64,000 nucleotides of DNA from Rhyacophila brunnea (GCA_022495005.1 JAGYXB010002071.1:248001-312000), one strand, 5' to 3'. Shown: positions 22,956-35,639, counted from the stretch's first letter. A program made the numbers and translations. The notes: generated from the sequence alone by a model not told the origin.

Positions 22956-24809
22956 TTTATCAATAGAATGTTTGCCAGGCTAAAAATAATTTTGAAAAAG
23001 TGGAATTTATTTTTCTTGCATTCCACTGATGTATTTATTTAAAAGCAATGCGGGTCATAATATTTATTATGTTGAAACTTTTCTAACATATTAGGTAGGT
23101 TTTACTCATATTTATCGTTTAATAAACAAAAGTTCGTCGAAACCAAAAACAAAAATTAATATTCATCATGTTTGGGTTCGTATTGTTTTTAGAAATGCGT
23201 AGCTTCAATGCTACTCGAAAGTAAATCCTACATTATACAACACACCAGCCTATTGTAACATAATATATGTAATATAACGTATACTTGTGTACGAGAGCGT
23301 GAATGAAGAGTCACAGAAGTTAGCGAGAATAAAGTAACGAATTCACATGACATCAGCAGCCCTCCGAGACATGTTGGGGAAACTTTGTCACAACGTCCCT
23401 GCCACGACCCCTCCCGGTGGCGTTTAGATATTAACCACGTTTGTTGTCAGATGGGTCAGTGAAAATATGCGCGCCTAGATATCATTTTTACCATAAATTG
23501 TTGTCCTTTTTAGTAAAAACTAATTTTACATTCAATGTGGTGAATGGGAGCGTCAGTCTATGTGGCATAATACTTGTTTAAATTGTATTATAACTCTTAT
23601 TAAGTAAATACATAATAAAAGCAATAAAATAATAAAAAAAATATTTAAAGTGCTCAGCCTTAGGCTAATATTACACTCTCAAAGATCTTTTATAAACATA
23701 TTCAGTTGTAATAAAATATGATTTCACTGAGATTTTGAAAAGGAAGTATCAAGCTTAAGAAATCAGCTAGCTTACATGATAGTCGTTTTCAAATTAACCA
23801 TATAATATATATATATATATCACTACCTGAAAGCAAAAATAGGATGTCAAAAATACTAGTTTCGAGATAATTGAAAATTGATGCTTGTTTCATACAAATC
23901 AATACGTTAATTTTGTGTTAATGTAAATGATAACGGTAAGATTGTTTATATAACATTATCTACAGTGGGTTATTTCAGTTATCCCACTGCTGTTTAGTAG
24001 TTACAGGATATTTTTTAATAAATGCAATATTGGTATTTTTCTTATAAATGGGGTAAGTATTTTAAATAGGTATAGATTTCAGAAATCGATTAGCATACTT
24101 ATCTCAAAATCGAGATTGTAAACTATATTATTTGGGCGAACCGCTACCACTGTAGCCGGAAAGACGTCTATTGGTTTTTAGACGAACCTTGCTTGTATCA
24201 AAACTGCATGAAATAAAAAAATAAAAATAATGCATTAGCAAAACTTTCTTTTAAAAGCTTTATATATACGATTTACATTAAGTAGAGTTATCTGCTGATC
24301 ACTGAATGGATATATTTAAATAATGTTCTTATAGGATTCATGATATTTTGAAAAATACTATACGTCATGTTACGGCGAATCGAAGATGAAATTAACAATA
24401 ACAGTATTTTCCCCCAACATGTTAATAATAATATTATTATTACAAGGAGTTCGTATGGATTCAATATAACTTCAAAGAAAAATAACTCTCGTACAAAAAG
24501 AAATAACACAAAAAGAAATAATTTTATTATAGTATAATAATTTATTGTTTTATTCTTCAAAAAGTTTTTTTAGCATGCCAGATTTTTTATGAAAAGATCA
24601 AACGATTTTTTCAGAGTGCTAAAATAATGATATTTCGTTTTATTTTGGTTTTATATATATGTAAGTTGAAATTTATTTTGAAATTAAGATCAAGTACATA
24701 TTAAATTTATTTTATTGAAAAATATTAGCGAAATGGTTAACACAGATGCAACAATAAAAACATATTTTTACTTAATATATCAGAAAAATAAATAGATTTT
24801 TTTACACTA
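22956..24809. other. Unique DNA, GC-richer at 23150-23460
   Basis: No gene. The block 23270-23460 has many CpGs and is not repeated here, so it is a candidate regulatory or conserved stretch. An AT microsatellite lies at about 23803-23821. The rest is A+T-rich, including a 90-codon low-complexity minus frame at 24288-24560 that I do not believe. Confidence 0.35.
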
Positions 24810-24905
24810 ATTGGACTTGAGTTCACAACCATTATATTCTCAACCATGTGCTCCACCATTCTACCAACCTATACACTCACTGATCATGTCAAAATTTCAA
24901 TGTAC
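24810..24905 (-). repeat. Possible tRNA-like SINE head (minus strand)
   Basis: The reverse complement contains GGTTGGTAGAATGGTGGAGC (A-box-like) and TGAACTCAAGTCC (B-box-like) at tRNA-like spacing. There is an A/T tract on the 3' side. Weak. Confidence 0.3.
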
Positions 24906-26796
24906 TTACAACTGAGATGCAATGCGATTTAAAATTTTATTATAAAAAATAAAAGTAAAAGTAAAAACGAGTTTTCAAAATATTAACCTAATAAAGGAAG
25001 CAAAACATTAGAAGATAAAAATATATGGAAGTGAGAGTAACCATTGCCCATTGGATCGTATGATAATGGTCACAGAATACGATGAGTACATATTCACTAT
25101 AAATAGGTACCTCATCATCGTAGATGAGGACTTCTCTATACTCATTGCATCTGTGTCGTTTAAATGAAACCTAGGCTATGGCATTATTTTTAAATTAACA
25201 ATTTATTATATTATAATTCTGATCAATCTTTGGTTAACAATAAAATTTACCATTATTATTATCGTAAAATCCAAAGAACTTTTGAAGATTTAAAAACGCA
25301 AATGATATGGCGACAATGATATTACTAGAGCTGTTAGAACCCCTTCTATTTTTTAAGGTTTGGGTTCAGTTCGAATGAGGTTATGTTCCATCAAGTTAAA
25401 AATCAAAACTTCGATTCCAGAGTTCGGCTCCGGTTCTTAAGCGAACAATAATATATTTTCTTTATTTTATTTTAATTTAAAAATTAATAAGTATTTTCTA
25501 TACTATTTTATATGATATCAGGTGGATGAGAAAATTATGAAGGTATTCAACAATCTTAGTAGAAAAATGTATAACGTTGATGTGGACAATAATAATTTTA
25601 AACTTGAATTATTTAAACTAATATTTTTTGAAATAACTGACTCCTACAATATAAATACGTGACGATAAAAACTATAATATAATACATATTAGGAAAAAAG
25701 GAAAGCTCCAAAATACTGACATGTTTAAGGAGTTGATATTCGACCTCCAAAATGATTAAGGTATTCCCAAGTTCCTGGGTTAGATTAAAACTGCATTTTC
25801 AGCTGTGACACCCTTGTTTTCGTGGTAGATTAATTAGGCAGAAAATTTAAAGCTTACAATATAAACAAAAATTCACCCCTTGTTTCGTCAGTAAAATTTA
25901 AAAATATGCTGTGTAATTCTATTTTGAAAGAAATCAGTGAAATATTGAAAGATTCAACCCCAACAAAATCCATTCTCTAGAGAATTTATGATTTTACAAC
26001 ATCATGGTCCCTTGCGAACATCTGTTTGTATAGGATTTGTTTTTTCAAAGACGATCGTTGTTTTACTGGGAGCCAAATAAGCTATTTTTATAGCTGTGGT
26101 AGCTTAAACGGATAAGATATTATTGATTTCATGAAAGTAAGTTATTTATGGTATGTACATACTGGAAATATCTAAAAAATATATTTTACAGATTCTTTCA
26201 CCATTACCGCTAAACTGTTATTGTATTGGGCGTTTATATATTAAATAAATATTTTCCGTAAAAATATAACTTTCTATTACCGCTCCAAGATGATGGGTTG
26301 ATCTTTTTATGACGTCACGTACTAATAGAGGTAAGGGGTCTAATATAATGTGATGATTAGTGTCGAAACAATAATATATGTTAAATAAAACAACAGCTAT
26401 CGTTAGCTAATATGAAACACATAGCGAACATACCAATACATCACGCATGTCCAACTTCAAGTATGTTGTTATCTACTATCCAGTATCAAAACTGGCAGTG
26501 ATTTTCCATATATACAACTGTCATTATAAATTAAACAACACATATCTTTTACCATCGCAAAGAAATACTCAATTTCCCATTCGTCGTAAAATTGATATAT
26601 ATTTGTCTTCTTATTGGGACTCGTTGCACCCATCGTAAAATTATTACTTTACCACCAAAGAACCTGCTGCACCACCGACAGCTCAGTTTGAAGCGCGGGA
26701 ATTAATATCATCTCTTTCTATTACTCCTGCAGAATGCTATTAGTGATGGCAATACGAATAAGACGATACAACTAGATCACGCGAGCTTTCTCATGG
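24906..26796. other. A+T-rich intergenic DNA
   Basis: No gene or repeat copy recognised. The stretch 26640-26790 is GC-richer. Confidence 0.35.
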
Positions 26797-27110
26797 TTAA
26801 CGGCCCACGTGCTCGTCGTAGGTCAAAATTGAGTTTTTATTGTATTTTCAAACCATGATCCTGGACACTCCTTAAACGTTGTAGATAATCTATTTATATA
26901 ATTTTGAAGCCTTATTATCCTTTATAGTTATTTTAAACATTTGATGACTGCATAAAGTATTTTTGTTACATAAAATAGTATTCTTTTAAACCTCTCGCTC
27001 TAATGTTTTAGAATATAGCCATATTTCGGTACATAACTGTGCAGTGGTGTTAAGATTTTTTAAATTTATTAATTTTTAAACGCATTTATTAAACCATTAT
27101 TATAAATATT
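26797..27110 (+). repeat. Q repeat, copy 1
   Basis: Inverted match to 33985-34335. Shared blocks include TTAACGGCCCAC, GATCCTGGACA, TTGATGACTGCATAAAGTA and AACCTCTCGCTCTAATG (or their complements) in the same order. Unclassified. Confidence 0.75.
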
Positions 27111-27363
27111 TGCGCGTAAGGTGATCAAGGACATCACTTTAGAATTGGTTTATTCTTCCTTTTCAAAATATTGCTTACTAGTGACTGTTTTTACATTTTA
27201 CGACTGAATACAGTCAACCAAAATTCATTACGCGATCGGCGCGTTGGAACCTCGAACACTCGAACCCGTATCCATCCATAATAAGCATACTGTAATTAAT
27301 TTACCAATTATGTAATCTTTACCTTACTAACCACGTCAAAATTTAACGACTATGTCTCTCGCT

Positions 27364-27571
27364 AGGGGCGGCAGGTTGTATAAAAGTATGGTGAAGCAGG
27401 CAAGTATGGGGAAAAAGTATGGTGAGGCAGGCTGGTAATCAATTTGCGACAAGATTTCCACATTAACATTATAATGACCAAAGTAAATCCTCCGTGATGC
27501 CTTGCATTTTTTTATCGGCTATTGTTGGCCTGCTTCATTCAGTTGTATGAGAAAGCCGATTCCTTGCCCCT
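27364..27571. mobile_element. Probable MITE, about 208 bp
   Basis: The left end AGGGGCGGCAGG...GAAGCAGGC and the reverse complement of the right end AGGGGCAAGG...GAAGCAGGC are imperfect inverted repeats of about 40 bp. No clear target duplication. Confidence 0.5.
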
Positions 27572-27699
27572 CTTTATATTTAATACCTCTATGGTTAACG
27601 CCTTTAATGTTGTAAAAAAATAATGACGATTGATTTAGAATCAACATATTTTACTTTAAATCCTAGATGGCGTCTTTCTCTCTAAATTTTAGTTGTAAC

Positions 27700-28160
27700 A
27701 TAAATTATGTACCTACTTGTAAACATACATAACTTGAAAACACCTCAGATATATACCCACCAGAAAAAAGCGCATTTGAAAAAAATACGTTACTCGACGG
27801 GATTTGACCCTGTATATTCACTGGTATCGCGCCAATATGCTTTCGCCAATTAAGCTACAAGCCTCATACGTAACTGCGATAATTTAGACTAGTAGGTCCT
27901 ACATAAAATGCTTATAAAATTGCGTTATTATTGACAACCAGTTTCTGTGAATTAAATCAAGGAATATTAATTACCTACCTTGATTACTAACCGATGCCCA
28001 GTTCTCGCCAAATATTTTAGGTATGACGTCTATTTGGACTTGCTAATAATTTTTAATAAATCATTTATTTTATTCAACGAATAATTCACAAGATTTTGAA
28101 CATGTAACATTCCATATATTGAACATACATAACTTAAAAACACCTCTGAGTATATATCTG
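27700..28160 (-). mobile_element. SINE1 copy f, most complete minus-strand copy
   Basis: Read on the minus strand: arm from GAGTATATATC-complement through GAATGTTACATG and TTGAATAAAATAAATG, then ATTATTAGCAAGT, the middle block (GGGCATCGGTTAGTAATC), a tRNA-like module (TAGCTTAATTGGCGAAAGC, GGGTCAAATCCCGTCG), a T-run, then GGTATATATCTGAGGTG and GTTATGTATGTTTA. The beginning of the arm is thus repeated directly at the other end. Confidence 0.75.
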
Positions 28161-28566
28161 CGTGACGGAAACTCATACGTATGCAGTTCGCCGTATCACA
28201 CTTCACCGTAAAATGTTGTATCGGAGATATATGGCCATATATTAAAGATCGTCCAACCTATTTGGGTCTTATAGTACTGACATAAAATTCATGTCTAAAT
28301 AAAACACGGTTCTTGTCGGTTTACAGTAAGCCAGCAGTAAACAAATTTTGAAAAAATGCCGATATACTGGATTATTAGTTAGGTTAGGTTTTCATTCTTG
28401 AATTCATGAAATTTGCCTAAATCGGCTATGAAAATTTAATTAAAATTCATATTATTGAATCTAATAAAATTGGAAACAGTATAGTACACTATTATCTCTT
28501 TCCGATAGAAAGCTCACGGCAAACTGTGCCACGGTGAAATGTTTTACGTACAATTTACATTTGACC
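28161..28566. mobile_element. MULE-Z MITE, copy 2
   Basis: The tips (GACGGAAACTCATACGTATG on the left; the complement of GTACAATTTACATTTGACC on the right) match those of copy 1 at 7766. Flanks ATATATCTG and ATGTATCTC agree in 7 of 9 bases, consistent with an old 9-bp duplication. It lies exactly between a minus-strand and a plus-strand SINE1 arm. Confidence 0.6.
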
Positions 28567-28915
28567 ATGTATCTCTGATGTATTTTTAAGTTACGTATGT
28601 TCCACCCACGGTGGCCGCGCGGCTTAAGTGTTGGACTATCACGCCGTGGGTCTCTGGTTCGAATCCTGGGTCTGACAAGTACACATATTGTTTTTCAATT
28701 TGTGTGAGTCAGGGTATGGACCTAATAGGTTGAGCAAGTGGCTGACATCCATTTCTCGTAAAAAACAAAATCTGTTAATACAAACATCTACCCTGTGGAG
28801 GCCCATATGATCCTATTAGGATCAGATATGGTCGAAAAAAAAATGTATGGAATGTTACATTCTGAAATCTTGTGTATTATTCGTTGAATAAAATAAATGG
28901 TTTATAGATACTTTT
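28567..28915 (+). mobile_element. SINE1 arm interrupted by SINE2
   Basis: TATCTCTGATG...AAGTTACGTATGTTC (28567-28602) and ATGGAATGTTACATTC...TTGAATAAAATAAATGG (28846-28915) are the two halves of one SINE1 arm. Confidence 0.65.
28603..28845 (+). mobile_element. SINE2 copy, complete
   Basis: The tRNA-derived head (about 28606-28678) has an A-box-like stretch GTGGCCGCGCGGCTTAAGTG and a canonical B box GGTTCGAATCC. The spacing leaves room for a variable arm, as in class II (Leu/Ser) tRNAs. The body (AGTACACATATTG, TTGAGCAAGTGGCTGACATCC, GTGGAGGCCCATATGATCC) ends in an A-run. It is transcribed by RNA polymerase III if active and needs a LINE for movement. Confidence 0.8.
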
Positions 28916-31249
28916 ATTAATGAATAATACACAATATGCAGTATGCGAATTGTGCAAAGGATTTTGTGTTAATTATATAATAATTTACTTATTATATTCG
29001 TGCATCGATAGTTTGAATTTGAGCTACATAATATTGTTATTTATCACACAATGTCTTACTATAATATATACTCCACCGGTCAGCTGAGTTAAATTAATTC
29101 GGGAACAACCGCTCTGGCCGACGTTGGGATTAATCTCATGAAGAAGTTAGTGGGATCACTGATCTGCTGTTTCCACTTCCATTAATTACGCTCGCATTGT
29201 TAACATGCCTTTCCATCGCCTGACTTGGCTACTTCTAGCCATGATTGACTGACTATCTATCTTTGAAGTGGCAGCTACAAATATATGTATATTGTATAAT
29301 GAAGAGATATATTGCTCAAATCAGTTGAATAAAATTTTCTATGTCCAAAATAAATTACCTCGATCACTACATTGTTGTTAGATTAAGTATATTTTTAAAA
29401 TATTTATTTTCCTGCTTTTTAAAGAAAGGTGTAAATAGTTCCATTTTTAAATTAATCATCTTTTGATTTTGTTTATCAAGCAAAAACATTAAATCAAGTC
29501 AATATTGCTATCATTCATAATTTATTTTAATACATTATAGTATCCTCCACGTAACTTTGCATTAATTGTACACTGTGACAAGATTTGTGTGTAATACGCA
29601 CAGCTGTACCCACAGAAAAGAAAATAAATATAACTCCGATCTCCTATTCTACAAACGTTTGAAAGTGAAGCAGGATTTTAGTAGTGTGAGTAAATGTGTG
29701 GACGCAAAAAAAATGACCTTCGTAGCACGCACAGAGCCGCATTATTGATGACTACTTTCAGTAGAAAGACTTAATACGAAACATATTTTAAATACTTACA
29801 TATTACTAATATTAGTGTTTTAACGCGTTTTTAAATTAACATACATACTTATTAATTTCACACACAATTAGGAATATACTTTCTAGAAATTAAAAAAAGG
29901 ATATTAATTTGGTTTTTTAGAAAGTATATTTATATGAAATGAATGAACATAAATAACACATTGTACAGAATAATTATGAAAAATATTAAATATAATTATA
30001 AAAATCCCATTCAACTTATACGTCACATAATATATAAGATTAAGTAATAACAAGATAAGTACAGCAATATTTACATACAACAGGTAATTCTATATAGGTA
30101 TAACATTAATCGCATTTATAATAATATATTAACAGAAAGCATACATTTTGTCTTATACCTAACTTACTGTCATCCATCAAACACACATTTTATTAATGGT
30201 GTGGGTTGAAAAAATCAATCTAATAAACAATAATGATGGGACCCATGTAGGGCTTCCAATTATTATTAACCAGAGGAAAATTACTTACTATCCAGTTAGC
30301 GGTTAGTTTGCTTATTTACATTATTTACAATATATTTGTATACAAACAAAATTATTTACGGGCAAGACAAGACGTGTACCTACTCAATTTAGGGGATTAA
30401 GCAAAAAACCCAAAGCAGTTGTCGATATCCCACAGCTCTATAGATTTGCCGTGGATATCTAAGCCACGCGTAATCCTTAAAGACCGCCGCGCTATTATTT
30501 ATTCTATGGAATTTGTCTCACACTATATCAATAACAATAAAAGTAAGCCATTTAAAGGGTAAGTAAGTAATAAAGTAATTTAGGCAGGCGATTTTATTAC
30601 TTGAGTGAAGACTGAGTTGTTGATTATTTGTTACGACGCGACGTTTTTGAAAAAGCTTTCACATGTTATTTTCGCGGTTTGTCTCTTTAGTTCATATACC
30701 TACTAATAATTATATAATAATAACCCGGTTTTCGGTTAGTTTACATATCCGCGGTTACCCAGTTAGCAGGTTTCAGTAAAAACAGGGTTGGAAGCTCTAG
30801 ATCTATTAACACGCTATTCATTTTTCGTATACAAATATGAAAAACGACGGTACGGACGTAAATAAGAAAATATTATACACGATTTATTCAATCGAGACAG
30901 GGAGAAAAACCAAATATCAACTTTTTTGACTTTTCTGTCGCATGTATAATGGAAGATCTCTCTAAACATGGCATTATCACTTCCCTTCCGACTAAATATA
31001 GGTAGGTACACAATACATCTACGGTGAGCAATAATACATAACTGAAACATTTAATGACTTCAAAATAAAGTGATAGTCAGCAATTACAAGGTTTTGTGTC
31101 TGCTTATGGTAGTCGAGATGGATATCCAAAACAAGGTACCTATTTGGAATGATAAAAAGATCATGGCTATGTCAAAATGCCGACGGAGATTAGGTATGTC
31201 GACGTAGTTTTAAAATTTGAAATAATATAGCTAGCCATGTGTTTTTTTT
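28916..31249. other. 2.3 kb of A+T-rich intergenic DNA
   Basis: No gene. Small features: an inverted repeat AATATACTTTCT/AGAAAGTATATT near 29874-29932, a GC-richer patch at 29085-29240, and weakly inverted blocks around 30247 and 30795 (GGGCTTCCAA and TTGGAAGCTC) that might bound an old MITE but lack a duplication. Confidence 0.35.
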
Positions 31250-31440
31250 TAATTCATAATCGGCGGCAGTGCGTAAGGTACTGGCCTTCCATCCCAGATG
31301 ATGAGTTCTGGGTTCGATCCCGGTGAAGTCAAAATATATTTACATAATCTAATATGTAAATTCCTTAAGCCTGGGAGTTTTACCACTATTATTGGGCTTC
31401 ACGGCCTGTTATGGTGTTTAATAAAGAAACAAATAATAAT
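31250..31440 (+). mobile_element. tRNA-derived SINE (third type)
   Basis: The tRNA-like head at 31259-31330 contains a good B box GGGTTCGATCCC and an A-box-like CAGTGCGTAAGGTACTGG. The body runs past CCTGGGAGTTTTACC and ends in an A-rich tail AATAAAGAAAC. A single copy in this window. Confidence 0.6.
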
Positions 31441-32104
31441 TATAAAAAATAATACAGCCCCTTTATAAACATTATATATGTATACAATACTTATGTGTTT
31501 ACGTTATTTCTTGATAATAGAAAGTAACATTCAGACCATCGACATCTAATTCAAATATAATTTTCTACAGTAAATATTTTACTATATAACTATAACAATA
31601 CTAACCTAACATGATCTTGATCTTGATCCCGTGAAAATCTGTTATGCCAAAAGTCAATTCTTAGTATAATATCATTAATTATTCATAAAATATTTGAAAT
31701 CGTTAAACTTTGTAATTTGTGTGTTTATCTCTTCATTTTGTGATTAAAATGAATATTGACAGAATATTGAATAAATCATTATTATAAACAAAACAGTTAT
31801 AATTGATTATAATAAATATTATCTAATATTCCCTGTCTGAAATGCGGCCCTGTTATTCAAACAAAACACACGTATTATATGCATACAATGGTGTGCGTCG
31901 CACTTTCCAAATACACCCAATATTGTTTGTGCGTCGTCAAATACCACGCGTAAAATTAATTTTAATTCATGTTAAGATATTGACATATATATTCAAAATA
32001 ACAACAAAAATATGCTTTCTTGTGAAATGTAGTTGCGCTATTTGTTTTATTTTTCATATTTGTATCGCTACTACAACCTTTTACTGAACATATTGCCATT
32101 TTCA
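31441..32104. other. A+T-rich intergenic DNA
   Basis: Nothing recognised; an 81-codon open frame at 31842-32087 has no support. Confidence 0.4.
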
Positions 32105-32290
32105 ATTTTAAATTAACATAAAACCGAGAGCACTGAGGCAGTTGTCAGACCGACGCACAAGTTTAGAGTGACGTTTTCTGAACACGCGGTTTAAGTTTAC
32201 CTTACTCGAGATCGGTTGCTTGCGTAGCCTTACCGGTTGGGTATTTCAGTTCCCTATATTTCTGAGTTCCCTGGCTGTACCTATTAGTGT
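32105..32290 (-). repeat. P repeat, copy 2 (minus strand)
   Basis: Reverse-complement partner of 17030-17195, sharing GAGATCGGTTGC and GAGTTCCCTGG blocks. Confidence 0.6.
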
Positions 32291-32454
32291 ATTAGTAAAT
32301 GCCAGGCGTCTGATTGGCTGATTTCAGCAAATAATTCAAAATAATTTTAAAAAATCTATTCCAAATTGCAAGGTTACGTGGAGGGTAGTATACACACTGG
32401 TGCAAATGCATAGCGCGGTATGATTATCAATTTGAGAGTCTTCTTAGAAATTTT

Positions 32455-32665
32455 GTTCAACGAATAATTCGCAAGACTTTATTTTAAGACAGTAATTATG
32501 GCACTTAATTGATACATTGATTTCAAAACATAAAAACAGTTAGTCAAAATTAACGCATTTCATGTAAAAACTATTAGTTAATTAAATCGGATGCCCGTAG
32601 CTTAATTGGTGAAGCACATTGTCGCGAATCCAGTGGTTTCAGTTATAGGTCTAAGTCTAGTTTTG
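32455..32665 (+). mobile_element. SINE1 copy, degenerate
   Basis: ATTTTGTTCAACGAATAATTCGCAAG (arm, minus orientation) is followed by a plus-strand middle block and a tRNA-like start GCCCGTAGCTTAATTGGTG at about 32592. The 3' half of the module is lost. Confidence 0.5.
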
Positions 32666-33039
32666 AGGTTTTTCTGAGTGCTTTTTTTTTAGTTTTTCTA
32701 GTTTGCTGAGGTGCACTATGCGCACTCACTGATGGCAATTACACAATATAATGCATATTACATAATGCAAAGACATTTTTATTCCTTCCGCGTAGTTTTC
32801 ATAAAAATAATATTAATTAAATAAAATTTGTCATTCAGAATTACCTACCTGTGTTTTGCAAAAAGTATAGTTTAATCTAAATAGCAATTTTAACATAATT
32901 AAAAAATATATAACTTATTACATTTAATGATTTATTGTTTGGTAGTTATTTAAACAAATGATATTGTTATTACGGAAATATTATAAATGTGGTCAAAAAC
33001 AATTAAAGCTTGAACTCATAGCGAAAATACCCGATCAGG

Positions 33040-33330
33040 AAGTTATTACGGCAGCCCGGCTAAACCATCAATTTATATTCATTCATGCATTATTTTCTTA
33101 CGGAAGTGCATATTGAACTTTTCCCGCGCGCGTTGCAGTTGGCGGGAGCGCACCGGAAGTCGGAAAAGCGCGCGAAGAAAGGAAAATCGAATCGCGGAAG
33201 GAATTTGTCTCCACAGTGCGGGGGAACACCGTTGAGCCGTGAAAATCCGCGAACGGGAACGCTGTCATCGAAGCGAAAATCCAAGGATTTGTTAAATAAA
33301 CTGTATGGCTGTGCTTAGCGCCAGCTGGAT
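33040..33330. other. GC-rich unique island
   Basis: The most GC- and CpG-rich unique block of the middle of the window. Overlapping open frames on both strands (33085-33382) arise from the composition and show no domain. Candidate regulatory or conserved non-coding DNA. Confidence 0.35.
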
Positions 33331-33613
33331 TTGGTTTCATAACGTACGCCAGCGTTTTGTAAACTATATTTGTCAGTTTCATATATTATGTCAATATAGT
33401 ACTTAAATTTGTTACACGACCAACATGTCTATGTGGTCCACATCTTCTGGGAATGTCCTAAAGTTTGTATCTATAAAAGAAAGAGCAGTTCAGATATGTT
33501 TGGTCTATCGTGCCGTCCAACCTGGTCGCCACAAATGACAATATTATTGTTTTAACAAATGCGGGGAATGTCAAGATCTCTCTATTTTTAACGTTTTTCA
33601 GTTTCATATAGCT

Positions 33614-33694
33614 CATGGTAACGCGCGTGTTTGAACATGTATCGTTTAAAAAAAATGTCGGTTAGGTACATGTTCAAACACGCGTGTTACCATG
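33614..33694. repeat. Fold-back hairpin, 28-bp arms
   Basis: Arms 33614-33641 and 33667-33694 are reverse complements with one mismatch (CATGGTAACGCGCGTG against CATGGTAACACGCGTG at the outer end). The loop is 25 bases. No target duplication seen. Confidence 0.8.
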
Positions 33695-33984
33695 ATCTTA
33701 CTCCCTACTTCATTTATCGTTTGTCAATTTATGGCTACGGCCGTATGTTGTAGCATAGATACTAGGAAATGCCAATAAAAATGGCGTATTTCAAAAAAAT
33801 ACTACCTTATTCTTAGGTCAATAATTATTATAAAGCAAACATTATTCATAGAGTGTTTATCACATTTGAATGGTCAAAAACATAGCTTATAATCGGTATC
33901 TTTAAATGTGTAAATCTTGCCCATTTTTTGAATAATAAAATGCCTAATTCTTGTCAAATTTGGGATCACAGAGATTATCAATAT

Positions 33985-34335
33985 AATTTTTTATCGTAAA
34001 TATTTCACTATAATAATGTCGACATAAATTTTACTAATGGTTTTATAAATGCTTTTAAAAATTAATAAATATAAAAAAATCTTAACATCACTTCACATGG
34101 ACGTACTAAAATATGACTATATTCTAAAACATTAGAGTGAGAGGTTTAAAAGAATACTATTTTATGTAATAAAAATACTTTATGCAGTCATCAAATATAT
34201 ATAAAGGATAATAAGGCGTCAAAATTATGTAAATAGATTGTCTACAACGATTAAGGAATGTCCAGGATCATGCTTTGAAAATAGCATAAAAGCTCCATTT
34301 TGACGTACGCTGAGCATGTGGGCCGTTAAGCATAA
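33985..34335 (-). repeat. Q repeat, copy 2 (minus strand)
   Basis: Reverse-complement partner of 26797-27110; its left edge abuts the RTE relic within about 60 bases. Confidence 0.75.
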
Positions 34336-34394
34336 AATATTCAATAAATGCGTGCTACTATTGCTCGCATATATGTATAAAACATAAATTCTTA

Positions 34395-34735
34395 ATGTAA
34401 GAGAGATTAAAAAATTGCAAGTAACGCAACGAGGCATGGAAAAGTGTATGTTGGGCATAGCGTGGCAAGATCACGAAAGAAACCAACAGATAAGATGCAG
34501 GCAAGATTACGCGATCTGGTAGAGGTCATTAAACAGATAAATTGGCATGTCACTCGGCGAGTGGACAATAACATAACGGGCACTGAACGATCACGTATAT
34601 GCCGTAAAAATTACTGGATTCGTAAAAAGCTCGGGTCATCTCCGTGGCAGCAAAGAACTTGGAATCAAGAAGAGTTGAGGGAGTTAGGGAAAGCCTTTAC
34701 CCAGCAGTTGATCGATCCCGGCTAATGATGAGTTG
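34395..34735 (+). pseudogene. RTE-clade LINE, C-terminal relic with 3' end
   Basis: Frame 1 reads KLQVTQRGMEKCMLGIAW followed by QDHERNQQIR, the RTE pattern (QRAMERxMLGISLRDxIRNExIR). After a shift the region continues KQINWHVTRRVDN (KWxWAGHVxRR in the family). After another shift it ends SPWQQRTWNQEELRELGKAFTQQLIDPG and TAA. The non-coding end is short with ATGATGA, as usual for RTE 3' ends. The 5' part is missing, consistent with truncated insertion. At least two frameshifts. Confidence 0.75.
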
Positions 34736-35639
34736 GTATAAAACTCTAGACGATTATCGCTTTTATTTTTATGATATTTTGACACAAACGTTCAGTATTT
34801 ATTTGCGATGAGTTATGACTTATGACATTAGTAGTGACTCATCAGCTCTGGGGCGTTCATAAACATAATACAACGGCCCATTTATTCGAATACAAAGGCT
34901 TCCTTATTATATACGAGCGCGACACCGGTGTCCCGTCTGAAACGGGCCTTATTGTATCTAAAAAGTGATTAATAGAACACATATTTGAATCCACATACTA
35001 GAATACGATATATGCATTAAATTATACAGATAAAAATCGCATCTGTACTTATGTCTTTGTCTAAGGATTGCTTGTAAGATTTATATTTCATTATCAAATG
35101 TATAGTAGTTTTTCTGTTAATGGCGTACTATTTATGCGTCCATACTTAGGATACTGGGAATACGTTTTTCATTTTCATAAATCAAGCTTCCGTGCACTCA
35201 GCGTACACAATGAACGCGATTACATAGAGTACGGCAACACTAACAAAAGCCACGGCGCATTCAAAAAGGTAGCGGGAGAGATACCGAGGAAAGTTTGGCC
35301 AAGAGAATAAGTGAGAGATTGACTAGAATGGGCAGGGAAGGGCAGGACTGGGGGGCGAGGGAGGGGCCGCGAGGGCAGCCATAATGAAATTCAAGCAAGG
35401 CCGGCTTTTAATTTACCTCTGCTTGGATATCTCATTCGGCAAAGTATGTACGAAAGTTTTGTATGTTCGTGGCATATAACATAAAAATGGAATGAAAAAG
35501 TGAAAGCATTGTTGGAAAGGTGTTCTTTTTCTTTGTGACTTGTGGCTTGTTACATAGATATATATTTATACAAGCTTTTTTCTTTAATGTATTTAATTTA
35601 ATTAAAATGATTCACACACAGGGATGTAACGTAAAATTA
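34736..35639. other. Unique DNA, GC-rich at 35140-35440
   Basis: No recognised gene. The GC-rich block contains the G-run described separately and is not repeated here. An 80-codon frame at 35068-35310 has no recognised domain. Confidence 0.35.
35330..35366 (+). other. G-quadruplex-type G-run
   Basis: Six runs of three or more G within 37 bases (GGG-CA-GGG-AA-GGG, then GGGGGG-CGA-GGG-A-GGGG), with one 7-base spacer. Fits the G3+N1-7 rule on the plus strand. Confidence 0.75.

Noticed and set aside
24288..24560. Membrane-like 90-codon minus-strand protein
   Set aside because: Low-complexity Phe/Ile/Leu content produced by A+T-rich sequence.
30247..30799. MITE bounded by GGGCTTCCAA and its inverse
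   Set aside because: Inverted blocks are only about 10 bp and no target duplication is present.
33085..33382. Overlapping open frames on both strands
   Set aside because: They shadow each other in GC-rich DNA and show no domain.
33385..33560. LINE C-terminal fragment (HVYVVHIFWECPKVC-like translation)
   Set aside because: Only one short motif resembling the HxxxxCP block; no second supporting block in frame.
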